A DNA stretch of 23,347 nucleotides. It comes from Candidatus Onthoplasma faecigallinarum (lineage in GTDB: Bacteria > Bacillota > Clostridia > Christensenellales > UBA1242). The position numbers and the translations under genes were made by a program. The stretch lies in the NCBI GenBank assembly GCA_018715225.1, contig DVMB01000069.1, positions 1-23,347 of the forward strand, written 5' to 3'. The notes under the pieces were generated by a model. The model saw only the letters and a program-made list of their open reading frames with translations. It had not been told where the DNA came from and searched no databases. Positions 8,405 to 16,257 of the stretch are shown here, one piece after another (the first letter of the stretch is position 1; the number at the start of each line of letters is the position of its first letter).

Positions 8405-8480
8405 TGGTGACCCCGCCGGGACTCGAACCCAGAACAATTCCTTAGGAGGGAACCGTAATATCCAGTTTTACTACGAGATC
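8405..8480 (-). tRNA. tRNA-Arg(CCT)
   Basis: The 76-nt gene folds as a complete cloverleaf. The acceptor is GATCTCG/CGGGGTC with two T-G wobbles, the D stem GTAA/TTAC, and the anticodon stem GTTCC/GGAAT with loop CTCCTAA, giving anticodon CCT (8446-8444, reading AGG codons). The variable loop has 4 nt, the T stem is CTGGG/CCCGG with loop TTCGAGT, the discriminator is A, and CCA is encoded. Its 3' end faces the secretion block. Confidence 0.95.
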
Positions 8481-8493
8481 ATTTGCATAATTT

Positions 8494-8522
8494 ATTATAG
8501 CATAATGATTTCTTTTTATCAA
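8494..8522 (-). promoter_or_regulatory. Promoter of tRNA-Arg
   Basis: On the - strand TTGATA (8522-8517) and a perfect TATAAT (8499-8494) are 17 nt apart, with TGC as an extended -10. Predicted start is about 7 nt before the mature tRNA 5' end. Confidence 0.85.
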
Positions 8523-8702
8523 GTCTATTTTGTGTTTTTTAGCGGTTGCAAGGAATTTAGTTAGATAAATGAAAATGACATTATATTTTTAATATTGAAA
8601 TTTGTTTTAAAAACCTAATCTAAATTAAAATTGGATATAAACTTTTTATTAAATTTAGTGTCTTTGTGGGCATAAAAATAAATATATATATCTTAGGAAT
8701 AG
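8523..8702. other. AT-rich intergenic stretch with no gene
   Basis: Between the tRNA promoter and the terminator of the oxidoreductase gene I see only AT-rich sequence with no open reading frame of note, no convincing hairpin and no repeat. Confidence 0.6.
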
Positions 8703-8734
8703 AAAAAAAGGAATCTATATAGATTCCCCTTTTT
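8703..8734 (-). terminator. Terminator of the enoate reductase gene
   Basis: GGAATCTATATAGATTCC (8710-8727) is a perfect 18-nt palindrome flanked by seven A's on the left and a CCTTTTT tract on the right. On the - strand it is followed by a T run and lies about 60 nt beyond the stop codon at 8794. Confidence 0.8.
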
Positions 8735-8793
8735 CATTCATCGAAAGAGAAAAGTGATACAAATAAGTTTTAACTAAGAGTTTCTAATTATAG

Positions 8794-10845
8794 TTAAATC
8801 TTTTCTGCTACTTCCCATGCACGCCAGATTACAGTACGTAAGTTGCCGACTTTCAAGGCGTCGCCTACTATGTGTACATGCTTTGATGGTTTGGATACTG
8901 GGGCAGGATTATAGCCTATTGCAACAATCACATCGTCCGCTTTGATCTCTTTTTCGTTGCCGTTTTTGTCTACTATGATTACGCTTGTGTCTTTTATCTC
9001 TTTAACTTGGCTTTCCAAATATACAGGGACATCATTATGTTTGAAATAATCACGCAGGAATGAGGAGTTCGCTAGGCACAGGCCTGCGGTCGCCATTAAA
9101 TCGTTCTTTGATTCAATTATTGTTGGATTTTTCCCTTGTTTATGTAATTCGTAGGCGATTTCACAACCAGATTGCCCGCCACCAATAATTACTACATCTT
9201 TTCCTACGCTCTTACCATTTAGGTAATCTACTGCATCTATCGAATGGTCGATGCCTGGGATATTTATAGTCTTTGCTTTTGAACCTGTCGCAATGATAAT
9301 TTCATCTGCGTCCAATGAAGATAAATCTTTTATCTCTGTATTAAATTCAACAGGAATGTTTAGTTTTTTGATTTGACGGCGATACCATTCTATCAACTCT
9401 CTATCTTTTTCTTTGAATGACAACGCTGCAGCAGGAATAAATACTCCTCCTAATTTGTCAGTTTTTTCGTAGATTGTTACCTTGTGTCCACGGATAGTGG
9501 CAATTCGTGCTGCTTCCATACCGCCTATACCACCACCGATAACTGCAACTTTTTTGATCTTCTTGGCTGGTTTGATGTCATATTTTCCGCCATCCATCGT
9601 TGTAGGGTTAAGAGCACATCTTGACATATGTTTTGAATCTTCCATAGATTGATCGTTGGCGACACCTTTGTAATGAGCAAATGTGAAGCACGCATTATGG
9701 CAACAGATACAAGGCAAAATATCTTCTGGTCTATCTTCAATTAGTTTGGTTACCCAATGGCTATCTGCCAAAAATTGTCTTGCTACACCCATACCATCGA
9801 TTTTGTTATCCTTGATAGCTTTGGCTGCGACATCAGGTTCCATTCTTCCTGCACAGACTACAGGAATATCAACATATTTTTTGATATGAGACACATCGTC
9901 TAGATTGCAGTTCTTTGGCATATACGCTGGTGGATGAGCCCAATACCATGCGTCGTATGTGCCGTTATCAGCGTTCAGCATATCATAGCCGGCGTCTTGA
10001 AGGTATTTTGCTGCTCTTTCGCTCTCTTCCATTGTTCTACCGATTTCTGTATATTTTTCGCCAGGCAGGGCACCTTCACAAAAGTCTACGGTCTTGCTTT
10101 GAACGGAATATCTTAATGACACAGGATAATCTTCTCCACATTCTGCTTTGATCGCTTTTACGACTTCTACGGCGAAGCGGTATCTGTTTTCAAAACTTCC
10201 GCCATATTCATCTGTACGTTTGTTTGTGTAAGGTAGGGTAAATTGGTCAAGAAGGTAGCCCTCGTGAACGGCGTGCACTTCAACACCATCTACACCCGCA
10301 TCTTTACATAACTTCGCAGTTTTTGCGAATGCTGTGATCATGTCCTTAATCTCTTTCACTTTCAAGGCTCTACAGGTGTATCCCTCTAGCCAGCGTGAAG
10401 GTAATTCGCTAGGAGAAGCACAGAGATAAGGAAGGTCAATTATTGGTTTTACTAAAGTGGATAAAAATTTGTTTTTGATAATTGGAGCCATTGAATTTGG
10501 AATTGAAAATGAACGACCGAATCCAGCAGTCAGTTGAATAAACATTTTTGCTCCCGTCTTGTGGAATTCTTCTAGATAAGATTTTAGTTTTGTAAATACT
10601 TTTTTGTTTTTATATAGCCATTGGCCACCCATTAAATTTTTGAGTGGGGCGATGCCTGGGATAATAAGTCCAACATTATTTTTGGCTAAGTCCATAAAAA
10701 AGTCGGCAGCGTCTTGGTCGAAGTGATGTGGTTCCATCCAACCAAAGATTGATGTTCCGCCCATAGGGCATAGGACTATCCTATTTTTGATTTCAACATT
10801 GCCGATTTTCCATGGGGTAAAAAGTGGTTCATAAACTTTTTTCAT
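8794..10845 (-). CDS. NADH:flavin oxidoreductase, 2-enoate/2,4-dienoyl-CoA reductase family (FMN, 4Fe-4S, FAD)
   Basis: This 683-residue cytoplasmic enzyme has the three-part layout of 2,4-dienoyl-CoA reductase, 2-enoate reductase and the bile-acid enzymes BaiCD and BaiH. An Old Yellow Enzyme-type TIM barrel binding FMN spans about residues 5-370. Cys379, Cys382, Cys386 and Cys410 bind the Fe-S cluster. The C-terminal flavoprotein reductase half has an FAD loop GGGIGG at 437-442 and a second NAD(P) loop (IIGGGQSG) near 553. The active-site region reads VHAVHEGYLLDQF (from 190). The fourth Cys is 24 residues after the third, wider than the 11-12 usual in dienoyl-CoA reductase. It reduces activated C=C bonds of some unsaturated acid, acyl-CoA or steroid; the substrate cannot be read from sequence. 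AAGGAG lies just upstream of the ATG. It is a single-gene unit with its own promoter and terminator. Confidence 0.93.
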   Translation of the reverse strand: MKKVYEPLFTPWKIGNVEIKNRIVLCPMGGTSIFGWMEPHHFDQDAADFFMDLAKNNVGLIIPGIAPLKNLMGGQWLYKNKKVFTKLKSYLEEFHKTGAKMFIQLTAGFGRSFSIPNSMAPIIKNKFLSTLVKPIIDLPYLCASPSELPSRWLEGYTCRALKVKEIKDMITAFAKTAKLCKDAGVDGVEVHAVHEGYLLDQFTLPYTNKRTDEYGGSFENRYRFAVEVVKAIKAECGEDYPVSLRYSVQSKTVDFCEGALPGEKYTEIGRTMEESERAAKYLQDAGYDMLNADNGTYDAWYWAHPPAYMPKNCNLDDVSHIKKYVDIPVVCAGRMEPDVAAKAIKDNKIDGMGVARQFLADSHWVTKLIEDRPEDILPCICCHNACFTFAHYKGVANDQSMEDSKHMSRCALNPTTMDGGKYDIKPAKKIKKVAVIGGGIGGMEAARIATIRGHKVTIYEKTDKLGGVFIPAAALSFKEKDRELIEWYRRQIKKLNIPVEFNTEIKDLSSLDADEIIIATGSKAKTINIPGIDHSIDAVDYLNGKSVGKDVVIIGGGQSGCEIAYELHKQGKNPTIIESKNDLMATAGLCLANSSFLRDYFKHNDVPVYLESQVKEIKDTSVIIVDKNGNEKEIKADDVIVAIGYNPAPVSKPSKHVHIVGDALKVGNLRTVIWRAWEVAEKI

Positions 10846-10872
10846 ACAAAAATCTCCTTATTAATTAAAAAT

Positions 10873-10901
10873 AGATTAATATTTATTAAAAAAAATGTCA
10901 A
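10873..10901 (-). promoter_or_regulatory. Probable promoter of the enoate reductase gene
   Basis: A perfect TTGACA on the - strand (10901-10896) is followed after 17 nt by TAATCT (10878-10873), a poor -10. The start would give a leader of about 20 nt. The -35 is convincing, the -10 is not. Confidence 0.4.
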
Positions 10902-11001
10902 ATGAATAATAAAAACTAAAAAAATAAAATAGTTTTTATTTTTAAATATGCAAAAATTGTAATTTATTTAGATATATCTATTTTAAACTATAATTAAAAA
11001 T

Positions 11002-11043
11002 AAAAAAATTTAAGACAAAGAAAAGATAATTTGTCTTAAATTT
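11002..11043 (-). terminator. Terminator of the lactate dehydrogenase operon
   Basis: A perfect 14-bp stem (AAATTTAAGACAAA, 11006-11019, with TTTGTCTTAAATTT, 11030-11043) closes a 10-nt loop. On the - strand it is followed by a T run. It lies about 70 nt after the ldh stop codon. Confidence 0.85.
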
Positions 11044-11115
11044 AATAGGTAAATTATAAAATTTTGTATTTATAATATTTTAAAATAAAATTGATCAATG
11101 AAAAATTTAAAGGAC

Positions 11116-12024
11116 TTAAATTTTTATTTTATTTAAAATTTCCTTAATTGTCTTTACTGAATTTTTGAAATCATCTTTTTCATTATCAGTGAGAGGTAAA
11201 TCAATAGAAGATTTCACTCCATTTCTGTTGATAACGCATGGATAACCTATACAACATTTATATTTATTTAGATACGATGACACGGTGAAAATCAAATTTG
11301 AGTCGTCTAAAATGGCGTCAGTGATATTCTTTAGACACATACCAATGCCGTAGGCGGTGTTGCCTTTTTTCTTGATAATCTCGTAGGCACTGTTTCTAAC
11401 ATCTTTCAAGATTTTGGTTTTTGTTGATTTGCTTAAATAGTTGTCTATAGGGTTTAAGCCAATGATTGCGTTGCTCCAAGGGATGATTTCGCTGTCGCCA
11501 TGTTCTCCTATTACATAGGCGTGAATGTTCTTTGGATTAATCTCTAAATATTCGCTCAATATAAAACGCAATCTTGCGGTGTCTAGCGTTGTACCGCTAC
11601 CTATGACTTTGTTTTCAGGAGCGTTTGATAATTTCAAAGTTACATATGTCATTATGTCTAATGGGTTAGTGGCTATTAAATAAATTCCGCTAAAATTTGT
11701 CTTATTGATTTCGGTAATTATCGATTTGAATACGGCTAGGTTTTTCTCTATCAGGTCGAGTCTCGTCTCGCCAACTTCTTGATTTCTTCCTGCGGAGATA
11801 CATATTATATCTGCGTCGTTACAATCGATGTAATCGCCAGCCTTGATTTTGATTTTTCTTTTTGAGCATGACGATGCATGCAAAAGATCTAAGGCTTCTC
11901 CTTCTGCTTTGTCTTTGTTTACATCGATTAGGACGAGCTCGTCCACTTTGCTTTCGCCATTAATTAAACAATAGGCATAACTCATGCCAACATTTCCACA
12001 ACCGATGAGTACTACTTTATTCAT
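11116..12024 (-). CDS. ldh: L-lactate dehydrogenase
   Basis: This 302-residue enzyme interconverts pyruvate and L-lactate with NADH, regenerating NAD+ in fermentation. The Rossmann loop GCGNVG is at residues 8-13. The specificity position is Gln82 in the NQEVGETR loop, which marks lactate rather than malate dehydrogenase (malate enzymes have Arg there). Catalytic Arg88, substrate-binding Arg151 (DTARLR) and proton-shuttling His175 (GEHGDSE) are all present. Length is slightly below the usual 310-320. GGAG precedes the ATG, and the gene overlaps the upstream membrane-protein gene by 8 nt, so the two are translated from one message. A strong terminator follows. Confidence 0.96.
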   Translation of the reverse strand: MNKVVLIGCGNVGMSYAYCLINGESKVDELVLIDVNKDKAEGEALDLLHASSCSKRKIKIKAGDYIDCNDADIICISAGRNQEVGETRLDLIEKNLAVFKSIITEINKTNFSGIYLIATNPLDIMTYVTLKLSNAPENKVIGSGTTLDTARLRFILSEYLEINPKNIHAYVIGEHGDSEIIPWSNAIIGLNPIDNYLSKSTKTKILKDVRNSAYEIIKKKGNTAYGIGMCLKNITDAILDDSNLIFTVSSYLNKYKCCIGYPCVINRNGVKSSIDLPLTDNEKDDFKNSVKTIKEILNKIKI

Positions 12025-12430
12025 GATTTATATCTCCATTTATTTCATTGTTTGTTTTTGATTTTTTTAGTCCCAATATTCCTGCGATTAGAGTCAAGAC
12101 GCTAGGGATAAAAATAAACAAATTTGATGCGTTGAAACTTTGATTTAAACATATGATACTGATAGGCAATATTAGAGTCAAAAAGCAAGAGACAAGCAAC
12201 AATATTCTAGCAAGGAATGGCTTTTTGAAGCACATTGCACCCGCAACTATTGAGAGCAGTCCGCCTAGCATATAGACCAGACAAAACGACATATATAAGT
12301 TTGCTAAAAATTCTCCTCTTGTAAGCCCGGTTATAACTGTCACAAAGACGAGCAATGCCCAGCCCAAACACAACACAATAATTCCAGAAATTATCCCAAG
12401 GACTAGACTAGAAACATTCAATTTTTTCAT
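12017..12430 (-). CDS. Small four-span membrane protein
   Basis: The 137-residue protein has four hydrophobic segments (about residues 7-32, 43-66, 73-95 and 101-119) and a short charged Asn/Lys-rich C-terminus. I do not recognise a family with confidence; the size and layout recall DUF4064-like proteins. I chose the ATG at 12430 over the GTG three codons upstream because AGGTGG (12442-12437) is correctly spaced only from the ATG. It overlaps ldh by 8 nt and shares its promoter, so a link to fermentation or lactate handling is possible, but nothing in the protein shows it. Confidence 0.7.
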   Translation of the reverse strand: MKKLNVSSLVLGIISGIIVLCLGWALLVFVTVITGLTRGEFLANLYMSFCLVYMLGGLLSIVAGAMCFKKPFLARILLLVSCFLTLILPISIICLNQSFNASNLFIFIPSVLTLIAGILGLKKSKTNNEINGDINHE

Positions 12431-12447
12431 ACATACCACCTGAAGTG

Positions 12448-12475
12448 ATTATAGCATGTGAGACGATTATTGCAA
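12448..12475 (-). promoter_or_regulatory. Promoter of the membrane protein-ldh operon
   Basis: On the - strand TTGCAA (12475-12470) and a perfect TATAAT (12453-12448) are 16 nt apart with a TGC extended -10. The start falls at about 12441, so the Shine-Dalgarno AGGTGG lies at the very 5' end of the message and the leader is only about 12 nt. Confidence 0.72.
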
Positions 12476-12521
12476 AATTAATTTTAAATATAAGACAATT
12501 TTTATTGCAATTTTTGTGGAT

Positions 12522-13058
12522 TTATGAAATTTGGTCGCTCAAATATTTGCTAAACGCCTTACAAATTTTCACACTGCTGTCATCAAAGCATTTATTTTCT
12601 ACAGCTAATATGATTATAGATCCAATGGCGTCGCCGTCTTTTACAATAGGGACAATCAGTTGACAGGTAAATTCGTTAGCAGTATTTACAAAGAAATTTA
12701 GCATCTCACTTCCGTCATCTTTTTTCTTGATCACAATTTCTTTTTTGTAGATAAGTTCTTGTACCTCTTCGGTCAATTCTTTTCCTAAATATTTTTTCTT
12801 GTTAGAAGAAAGGATTTTTTCCATGTCCGAAATCAATACATCATGTTCAATGCTGACTGAAATAGCACTGGCTACAGCGTCGCTATATTCTTTGAGGGAG
12901 ACCATATCACTATATTTTGTGAGCAGAAACTTATTGCCGTCGACTATGCCAATCTCCAACTTGCTTCCTTCACGCACATTCAACATTTTTCGCATCTCTC
13001 TTGGGAGAACGATTCGCCCCAATTCATCAACTCTTCTTACAATTCCTTTACTTTCCAT
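12522..13058 (-). CDS. spoVT: Stage V sporulation protein T (AbrB/GAF transcription regulator)
   Basis: At 178 residues this is the same length as Bacillus SpoVT and has its two domains. Residues 1-52 are an AbrB-type swapped-hairpin DNA-binding domain (GIVRRVDELGRIVLPREMRK, then REGSKLEI). Residues 56-178 form a GAF-like sensor domain with the conserved motif PIVKDGDAIGSIII. SpoVT is a tetrameric regulator that tunes late forespore gene expression under sigma-G. AGAGG sits 5 nt upstream of the ATG. The upstream sequence carries a sigma-G-like promoter, consistent with forespore expression. An AbrB/SpoVT paralogue with a vegetative role is the alternative. Confidence 0.9.
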   Translation of the reverse strand: MESKGIVRRVDELGRIVLPREMRKMLNVREGSKLEIGIVDGNKFLLTKYSDMVSLKEYSDAVASAISVSIEHDVLISDMEKILSSNKKKYLGKELTEEVQELIYKKEIVIKKKDDGSEMLNFFVNTANEFTCQLIVPIVKDGDAIGSIIILAVENKCFDDSSVKICKAFSKYLSDQIS

Positions 13059-13072
13059 AATAACCTCTATGT

Positions 13073-13101
13073 TAGTATGAGAAATTGAAAAAATATTATT
13101 C
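13073..13101 (-). promoter_or_regulatory. Sigma-G-like promoter of spoVT
   Basis: On the - strand GAATA (13101-13097) and CATACTA (13079-13073) are separated by 17 nt. These fit the known forespore sigma-G consensus (-35 GHATR, -10 CATWHTA, spacer 17-18) at every position. No good SigA hexamers were found at this spacing. Start would give a leader of about 11 nt with the AGAGG site. The -35 lies just upstream of the stop codon of the preceding gene's tail region. Confidence 0.62.
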
Positions 13102-13107
13102 TATAGT

Positions 13108-13674
13108 TTATTTATTAGATTTTATCATTTTGGATAAATTTTTAAATATATCTTCATTTCCTTTATAACTCAATGGGTTGATGGGAGATGTGTGGTAGAT
13201 TGGAATGACTGTATATTTTTTATTATGTATGTTTATTTCAAACTGCTTGCCTACATAATCACTCAATTTGTTGATCTTTTGATCTAAAATTGTTTCTGTA
13301 GGGAACTGTCCCATGGGTAAAATTATGTCTATATTTAGTTTTTCAATTTGGCGAAATAAAAACTCTTTGCAATTCGTTGCGTATTTTCTTAAATTTTTTC
13401 TGTCTGGTAGCAGGCATTTACAACATTCAGTGAAATATATGTCGTTCAAGTTAAGTGTGCACAAATTCAAAAGTTTGGACAAAACTTCGCCCGAAGATTG
13501 AAGATTGCCGTTGATGTCGTAGAAAGCTCGATTTGATACTATCCATCCATTTTTTGCAGGAGATTCTCCTATAACTAAAATATTTGTGTTGCCGATCTGT
13601 ACGGTCGGGCAGGATAATTTCTTTAGATTTCCACATTTGTCGCACAATAAAATTTCTTTATCTATACTTTTCAT
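13108..13674 (-). CDS. Uracil-DNA glycosylase-like protein (family 4-like, Fe-S)
   Basis: This 188-residue protein belongs to the uracil-DNA glycosylase superfamily. Motif A is VIGESPAKNGW, with the GEaPG-type water-activating loop varied to GESPA; motif B is YHTSPINP, with the HPS/HPA loop varied. CDKC near the N-terminus, plus the Cys pair around KCLLPDRK and the later NC, provides the four Fe-S cysteine ligands typical of family 4. It would excise uracil or another damaged base in repair. I start it at the ATG at 13674. The earlier ATG (13689) abuts a TATAAT box (13686-13681) that is the likely -10 of this gene, and neither has a Shine-Dalgarno site. The mRNA would therefore be leaderless. 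The variant motifs leave exact substrate open. Confidence 0.82.
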   Translation of the reverse strand: MKSIDKEILLCDKCGNLKKLSCPTVQIGNTNILVIGESPAKNGWIVSNRAFYDINGNLQSSGEVLSKLLNLCTLNLNDIYFTECCKCLLPDRKNLRKYATNCKEFLFRQIEKLNIDIILPMGQFPTETILDQKINKLSDYVGKQFEINIHNKKYTVIPIYHTSPINPLSYKGNEDIFKNLSKMIKSNK

Positions 13675-13680
13675 ATAGAT

Positions 13681-13686
13681 ATTATA
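13681..13686 (-). promoter_or_regulatory. -10 box giving a predicted leaderless UDG-like mRNA
   Basis: A perfect TATAAT on the - strand (13686-13681) lies 6 nt before the ATG at 13674, so the A of ATG is the seventh base after the -10, the usual start position. It shares the 13-mer AATAATGTATAAT with the promoter before the CPBP gene at 20353. The -35 at 17 nt (TTTCTT) is weak. Confidence 0.5.
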
Positions 13687-13727
13687 CATTATTTATTAAA
13701 ATAAAGAAACCTTTAAATCATGCAATA

Positions 13728-14639
13728 TTATATTGTGTCTATAAATTCTTCTATCTGTTTTAATGTCGTAAATTCTAATATTTTTACCTTTATTTCAGTC
13801 GCATTTTTTATAGATTTGACATACCAAAGCAGGTGTTTTTTGAAATATGCTACCAAAGTTTTTTCAAAATGGAAATAGGTCTTCAATAGTTCAAGGTGGG
13901 TTATTATAGTCTGCTTTTTATCATATGGGGGTTGTATTCCTTTTAGATAGGAAAATATTTCTGGGTTTCCCATGGCGGCTCTTCCTATCATCACTCCACA
14001 ACAGCCGATTGATTTTGCGTATTCCACATCGGCTTTCGTCTTGATGTCTCCACTCCAAAATACTGGTATGTTGACATTTTTTATCAGTTCTTTATATGCG
14101 TCTTTGTCGACTTCGCCCGCATAGCCTTGTTCTCTCGTACGTGCGTGCAGGGTCAGGAATTTGACTCCGCATTCCTCGCACATCTTGGCAAATTCTATAT
14201 AATTATTTACGCCATCTATACCCAATCTAAACTTAACAGAGATGGGCTTTTTACTGTATTTAACTAGGGCAGATATGATCTCTTTTGTTTTTTTTGTATC
14301 TCGCATCATAGCACTGCCATCTCCATTTTTTACAATTTTAGGGGCGGGACAGCCACAATTAAAATCTATTATGTCAAACTGGTCAAAAAGATTGGTTTCA
14401 AATGCTCGTTGTATACTTTTGACGTCGTGTCCAAACAACTGGCAACAGCGTATGGCGTTTGCCTCTTCTCGAAGCATCTTTTCGGTCTTGAAATTTTTGT
14501 TTTCCAACGCTTTTAGGCTGATCATTTCAGTAACCACCATATCCGCACCAAAATCTGCACAAATTTTTCTAAATGCGAAATCAGTTACTCCTGCCATGGG
14601 TGCAAGGGCAATGATAAATTTATCAAATATTTTTTTCAT
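13728..14639 (-). CDS. dusB: tRNA-dihydrouridine synthase (DusB-like)
   Basis: This 303-residue FMN enzyme reduces uridines in the tRNA D-loop to dihydrouridine. The signature APMAGVTD is at residues 13-20, the catalytic Cys97 lies in NCGCPAPK, SVKFRLG lies near 139, the FMN phosphate-binding end is GVMIGRAAMGNP, and a C-terminal helical recognition domain follows. Length is slightly shorter than the usual 320-330. The gene has no Shine-Dalgarno site; a complete SigA promoter lies directly before the ATG. The 67 bp between it and the divergent flippase gene hold both control regions. Assignment to DusB rather than another Dus subfamily is by lineage and is less sure. Confidence 0.93.
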   Translation of the reverse strand: MKKIFDKFIIALAPMAGVTDFAFRKICADFGADMVVTEMISLKALENKNFKTEKMLREEANAIRCCQLFGHDVKSIQRAFETNLFDQFDIIDFNCGCPAPKIVKNGDGSAMMRDTKKTKEIISALVKYSKKPISVKFRLGIDGVNNYIEFAKMCEECGVKFLTLHARTREQGYAGEVDKDAYKELIKNVNIPVFWSGDIKTKADVEYAKSIGCCGVMIGRAAMGNPEIFSYLKGIQPPYDKKQTIITHLELLKTYFHFEKTLVAYFKKHLLWYVKSIKNATEIKVKILEFTTLKQIEEFIDTI

Positions 14640-14645
14640 AACTAA

Positions 14646-14673
14646 ATTATAATTAATTTTATATATTTTTCAA
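14646..14673 (-). promoter_or_regulatory. SigA promoter giving a predicted leaderless dus mRNA
   Basis: On the - strand TTGAAA (14673-14668) and a perfect TATAAT (14651-14646) are 16 nt apart. The ATG begins at the seventh base after the -10, where transcription itself should start, so the message would begin with AUG. Confidence 0.72.
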
Positions 14674-14706
14674 AATATTTTTTTCATTTTTACAAAAAAT
14701 ACAGGT

Positions 14707-16215
14707 ATGAAACGAAATAATATTATGACTGGAGCCTTGATATTGTCAATTGGTGGTGTTTTGGCAAAGGTCTTTAGTGCGATCTATAGAATTGGGCTAA
14801 CCCGCATACTAGGCGGAGAGGGGATAGGAATCTATCAGTTGGTTTTCCCATTGTATTTTCTGTGCGTGGTTTTGGCGACGGCAGGACTACCTATGGCTAT
14901 ATCAAAAATTATAGCCAAACACAAAAACAACGGAAAGTCTGTGGTCAAAAAATGTATGATGTTTACAGCAGTCATTTCTTTGGTGCTTACCTTGATTTTG
15001 TTGTTGGGGAGCAAGGGACTTGCCTCCTTGCAAGGAGAAGAAAGTATCAGTATATGCTACGTCATTTTGGCACCTACAATCATTTTGGTAAGTGGAGCAA
15101 GTGTCCTTAGGGGATACTTCCAAGGACAAGAAAATTTCACTCCTAGTGCAGTGTCAAACATAATGGAACAATTTGTCAAATTGTGTGTGGGTTTAGTGCT
15201 CAGTTTGGCTCTTTTAAATGTGAGTTTGATTGCGTCAATTATTGGAGCGATGATAAGTATCGTAATAAGCGAAATTGTGTCAGTAATTATTTTAATATTT
15301 TATTATAGACGAGAGCGAGCAAAGACGGAAGAACAGTTTGATATAAGCATAAAAGAAATTACAAAAGATATAATTCCTATCACTCTTACAAATATAATCA
15401 TGCCGATTGCCACTTTTATAGATAGTGTTTTGGTCGTCAATCTATTGAGTGTCAATTTCACATCATCTATGTCCATATTTTTGTATGGGTTGGAGAGCGG
15501 GGCGGTCTCCAGTCTTGTGAGCCTGCCCACCATTTTCTCTTTTGCAATAGCGAGTGTAATACTGCCAAACATTGCTTTGAGGACGAGTGAATTTAATAAA
15601 AACCACAAATTGTCTTTGTCTATAAAAATAGTGCTTATTATTAGTGTGCCATGCGTGTTGTGCTTTTTATTGATACCTGATAGATTGATAGATTTGCTTT
15701 ATGCGGACAGGTTGAACGGCATGGGCGTGCAGGGGTTAAATATAGCGTATAGGTTGTTGAGTATCTCTGGAATAGGCATAATATTTTTAGCCATCAATCA
15801 AGTTTATTCTAGCAGTCTTCAAGCGATAGATGAAAGATATGTGACCATTAGAAATTTGATCATCGCTGTCGTCCTAAAATTTGTCATAGAATTGTTGTTC
15901 ATGCCTAGCCTACACTTAAATATATATGCACTCGCAATTGCAAACACAGTGTGTTATGTGACAGTTATGGTGCTAAATCATTTTGAGATAAAAGAACATT
16001 TTGCATTGCGTATAAATTATATTTTCACTGGGAAATTGATTTTGGCAAATTCACTGATGGTCTTAGTTTTGGTCGGGATATTGAGTGTGACTGATAGTTG
16101 GGTCAATACTTTGCTAGGACTTGTGGTGGCAGCAATAGTTTATTTAGTAAGTCTATATTTACTAAAAATTTTCAACAAAAAAGACTCAGCCATGATGAAA
16201 TACAAGATTAGATGA
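14707..16215 (+). CDS. spoVB: SpoVB-like polysaccharide/lipid flippase (MOP superfamily)
   Basis: This 502-residue protein has about 12-14 membrane spans and the MATE/MurJ-like fold of the MOP superfamily. Its N-terminus is highly typical of SpoVB/Wzx-type proteins: GALILSIGGVLAKVFSAIYR, followed by LTRILGGEGIGIYQLVFPLY and ATAGLPMAISKIIA. SpoVB is needed for spore cortex formation and is related to the lipid II flippases MurJ and YtgP, so a general peptidoglycan flippase role is possible. The start is weakly supported (only CAGG close to the ATG), but homology begins right at this Met. The gene diverges from dus and is followed 42 nt later by the HU-like gene. In a spore former with several SpoVB paralogues it is not certain which one this is. 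Confidence 0.88.
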   Translation: MKRNNIMTGALILSIGGVLAKVFSAIYRIGLTRILGGEGIGIYQLVFPLYFLCVVLATAGLPMAISKIIAKHKNNGKSVVKKCMMFTAVISLVLTLILLLGSKGLASLQGEESISICYVILAPTIILVSGASVLRGYFQGQENFTPSAVSNIMEQFVKLCVGLVLSLALLNVSLIASIIGAMISIVISEIVSVIILIFYYRRERAKTEEQFDISIKEITKDIIPITLTNIIMPIATFIDSVLVVNLLSVNFTSSMSIFLYGLESGAVSSLVSLPTIFSFAIASVILPNIALRTSEFNKNHKLSLSIKIVLIISVPCVLCFLLIPDRLIDLLYADRLNGMGVQGLNIAYRLLSISGIGIIFLAINQVYSSSLQAIDERYVTIRNLIIAVVLKFVIELLFMPSLHLNIYALAIANTVCYVTVMVLNHFEIKEHFALRINYIFTGKLILANSLMVLVLVGILSVTDSWVNTLLGLVVAAIVYLVSLYLLKIFNKKDSAMMKYKIR

Positions 16216-16257
16216 TTAAAATTTTTATAGTTGGACATCATCATTGCGGAGGATATT

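Noticed and set aside
12454..12521. Possible terminator after spoVT formed by two TTGCAA copies
   Set aside because: The stem is short with a loop of over 30 nt and imperfect flanks; one copy is better explained as a -35 box.
13675..13689. Earlier ATG of the UDG-like gene (and the equivalent at 20354-20377 for the CPBP gene)
   Set aside because: These codons coincide with or precede the -10 boxes, lack ribosome sites, and add residues not expected of the families.
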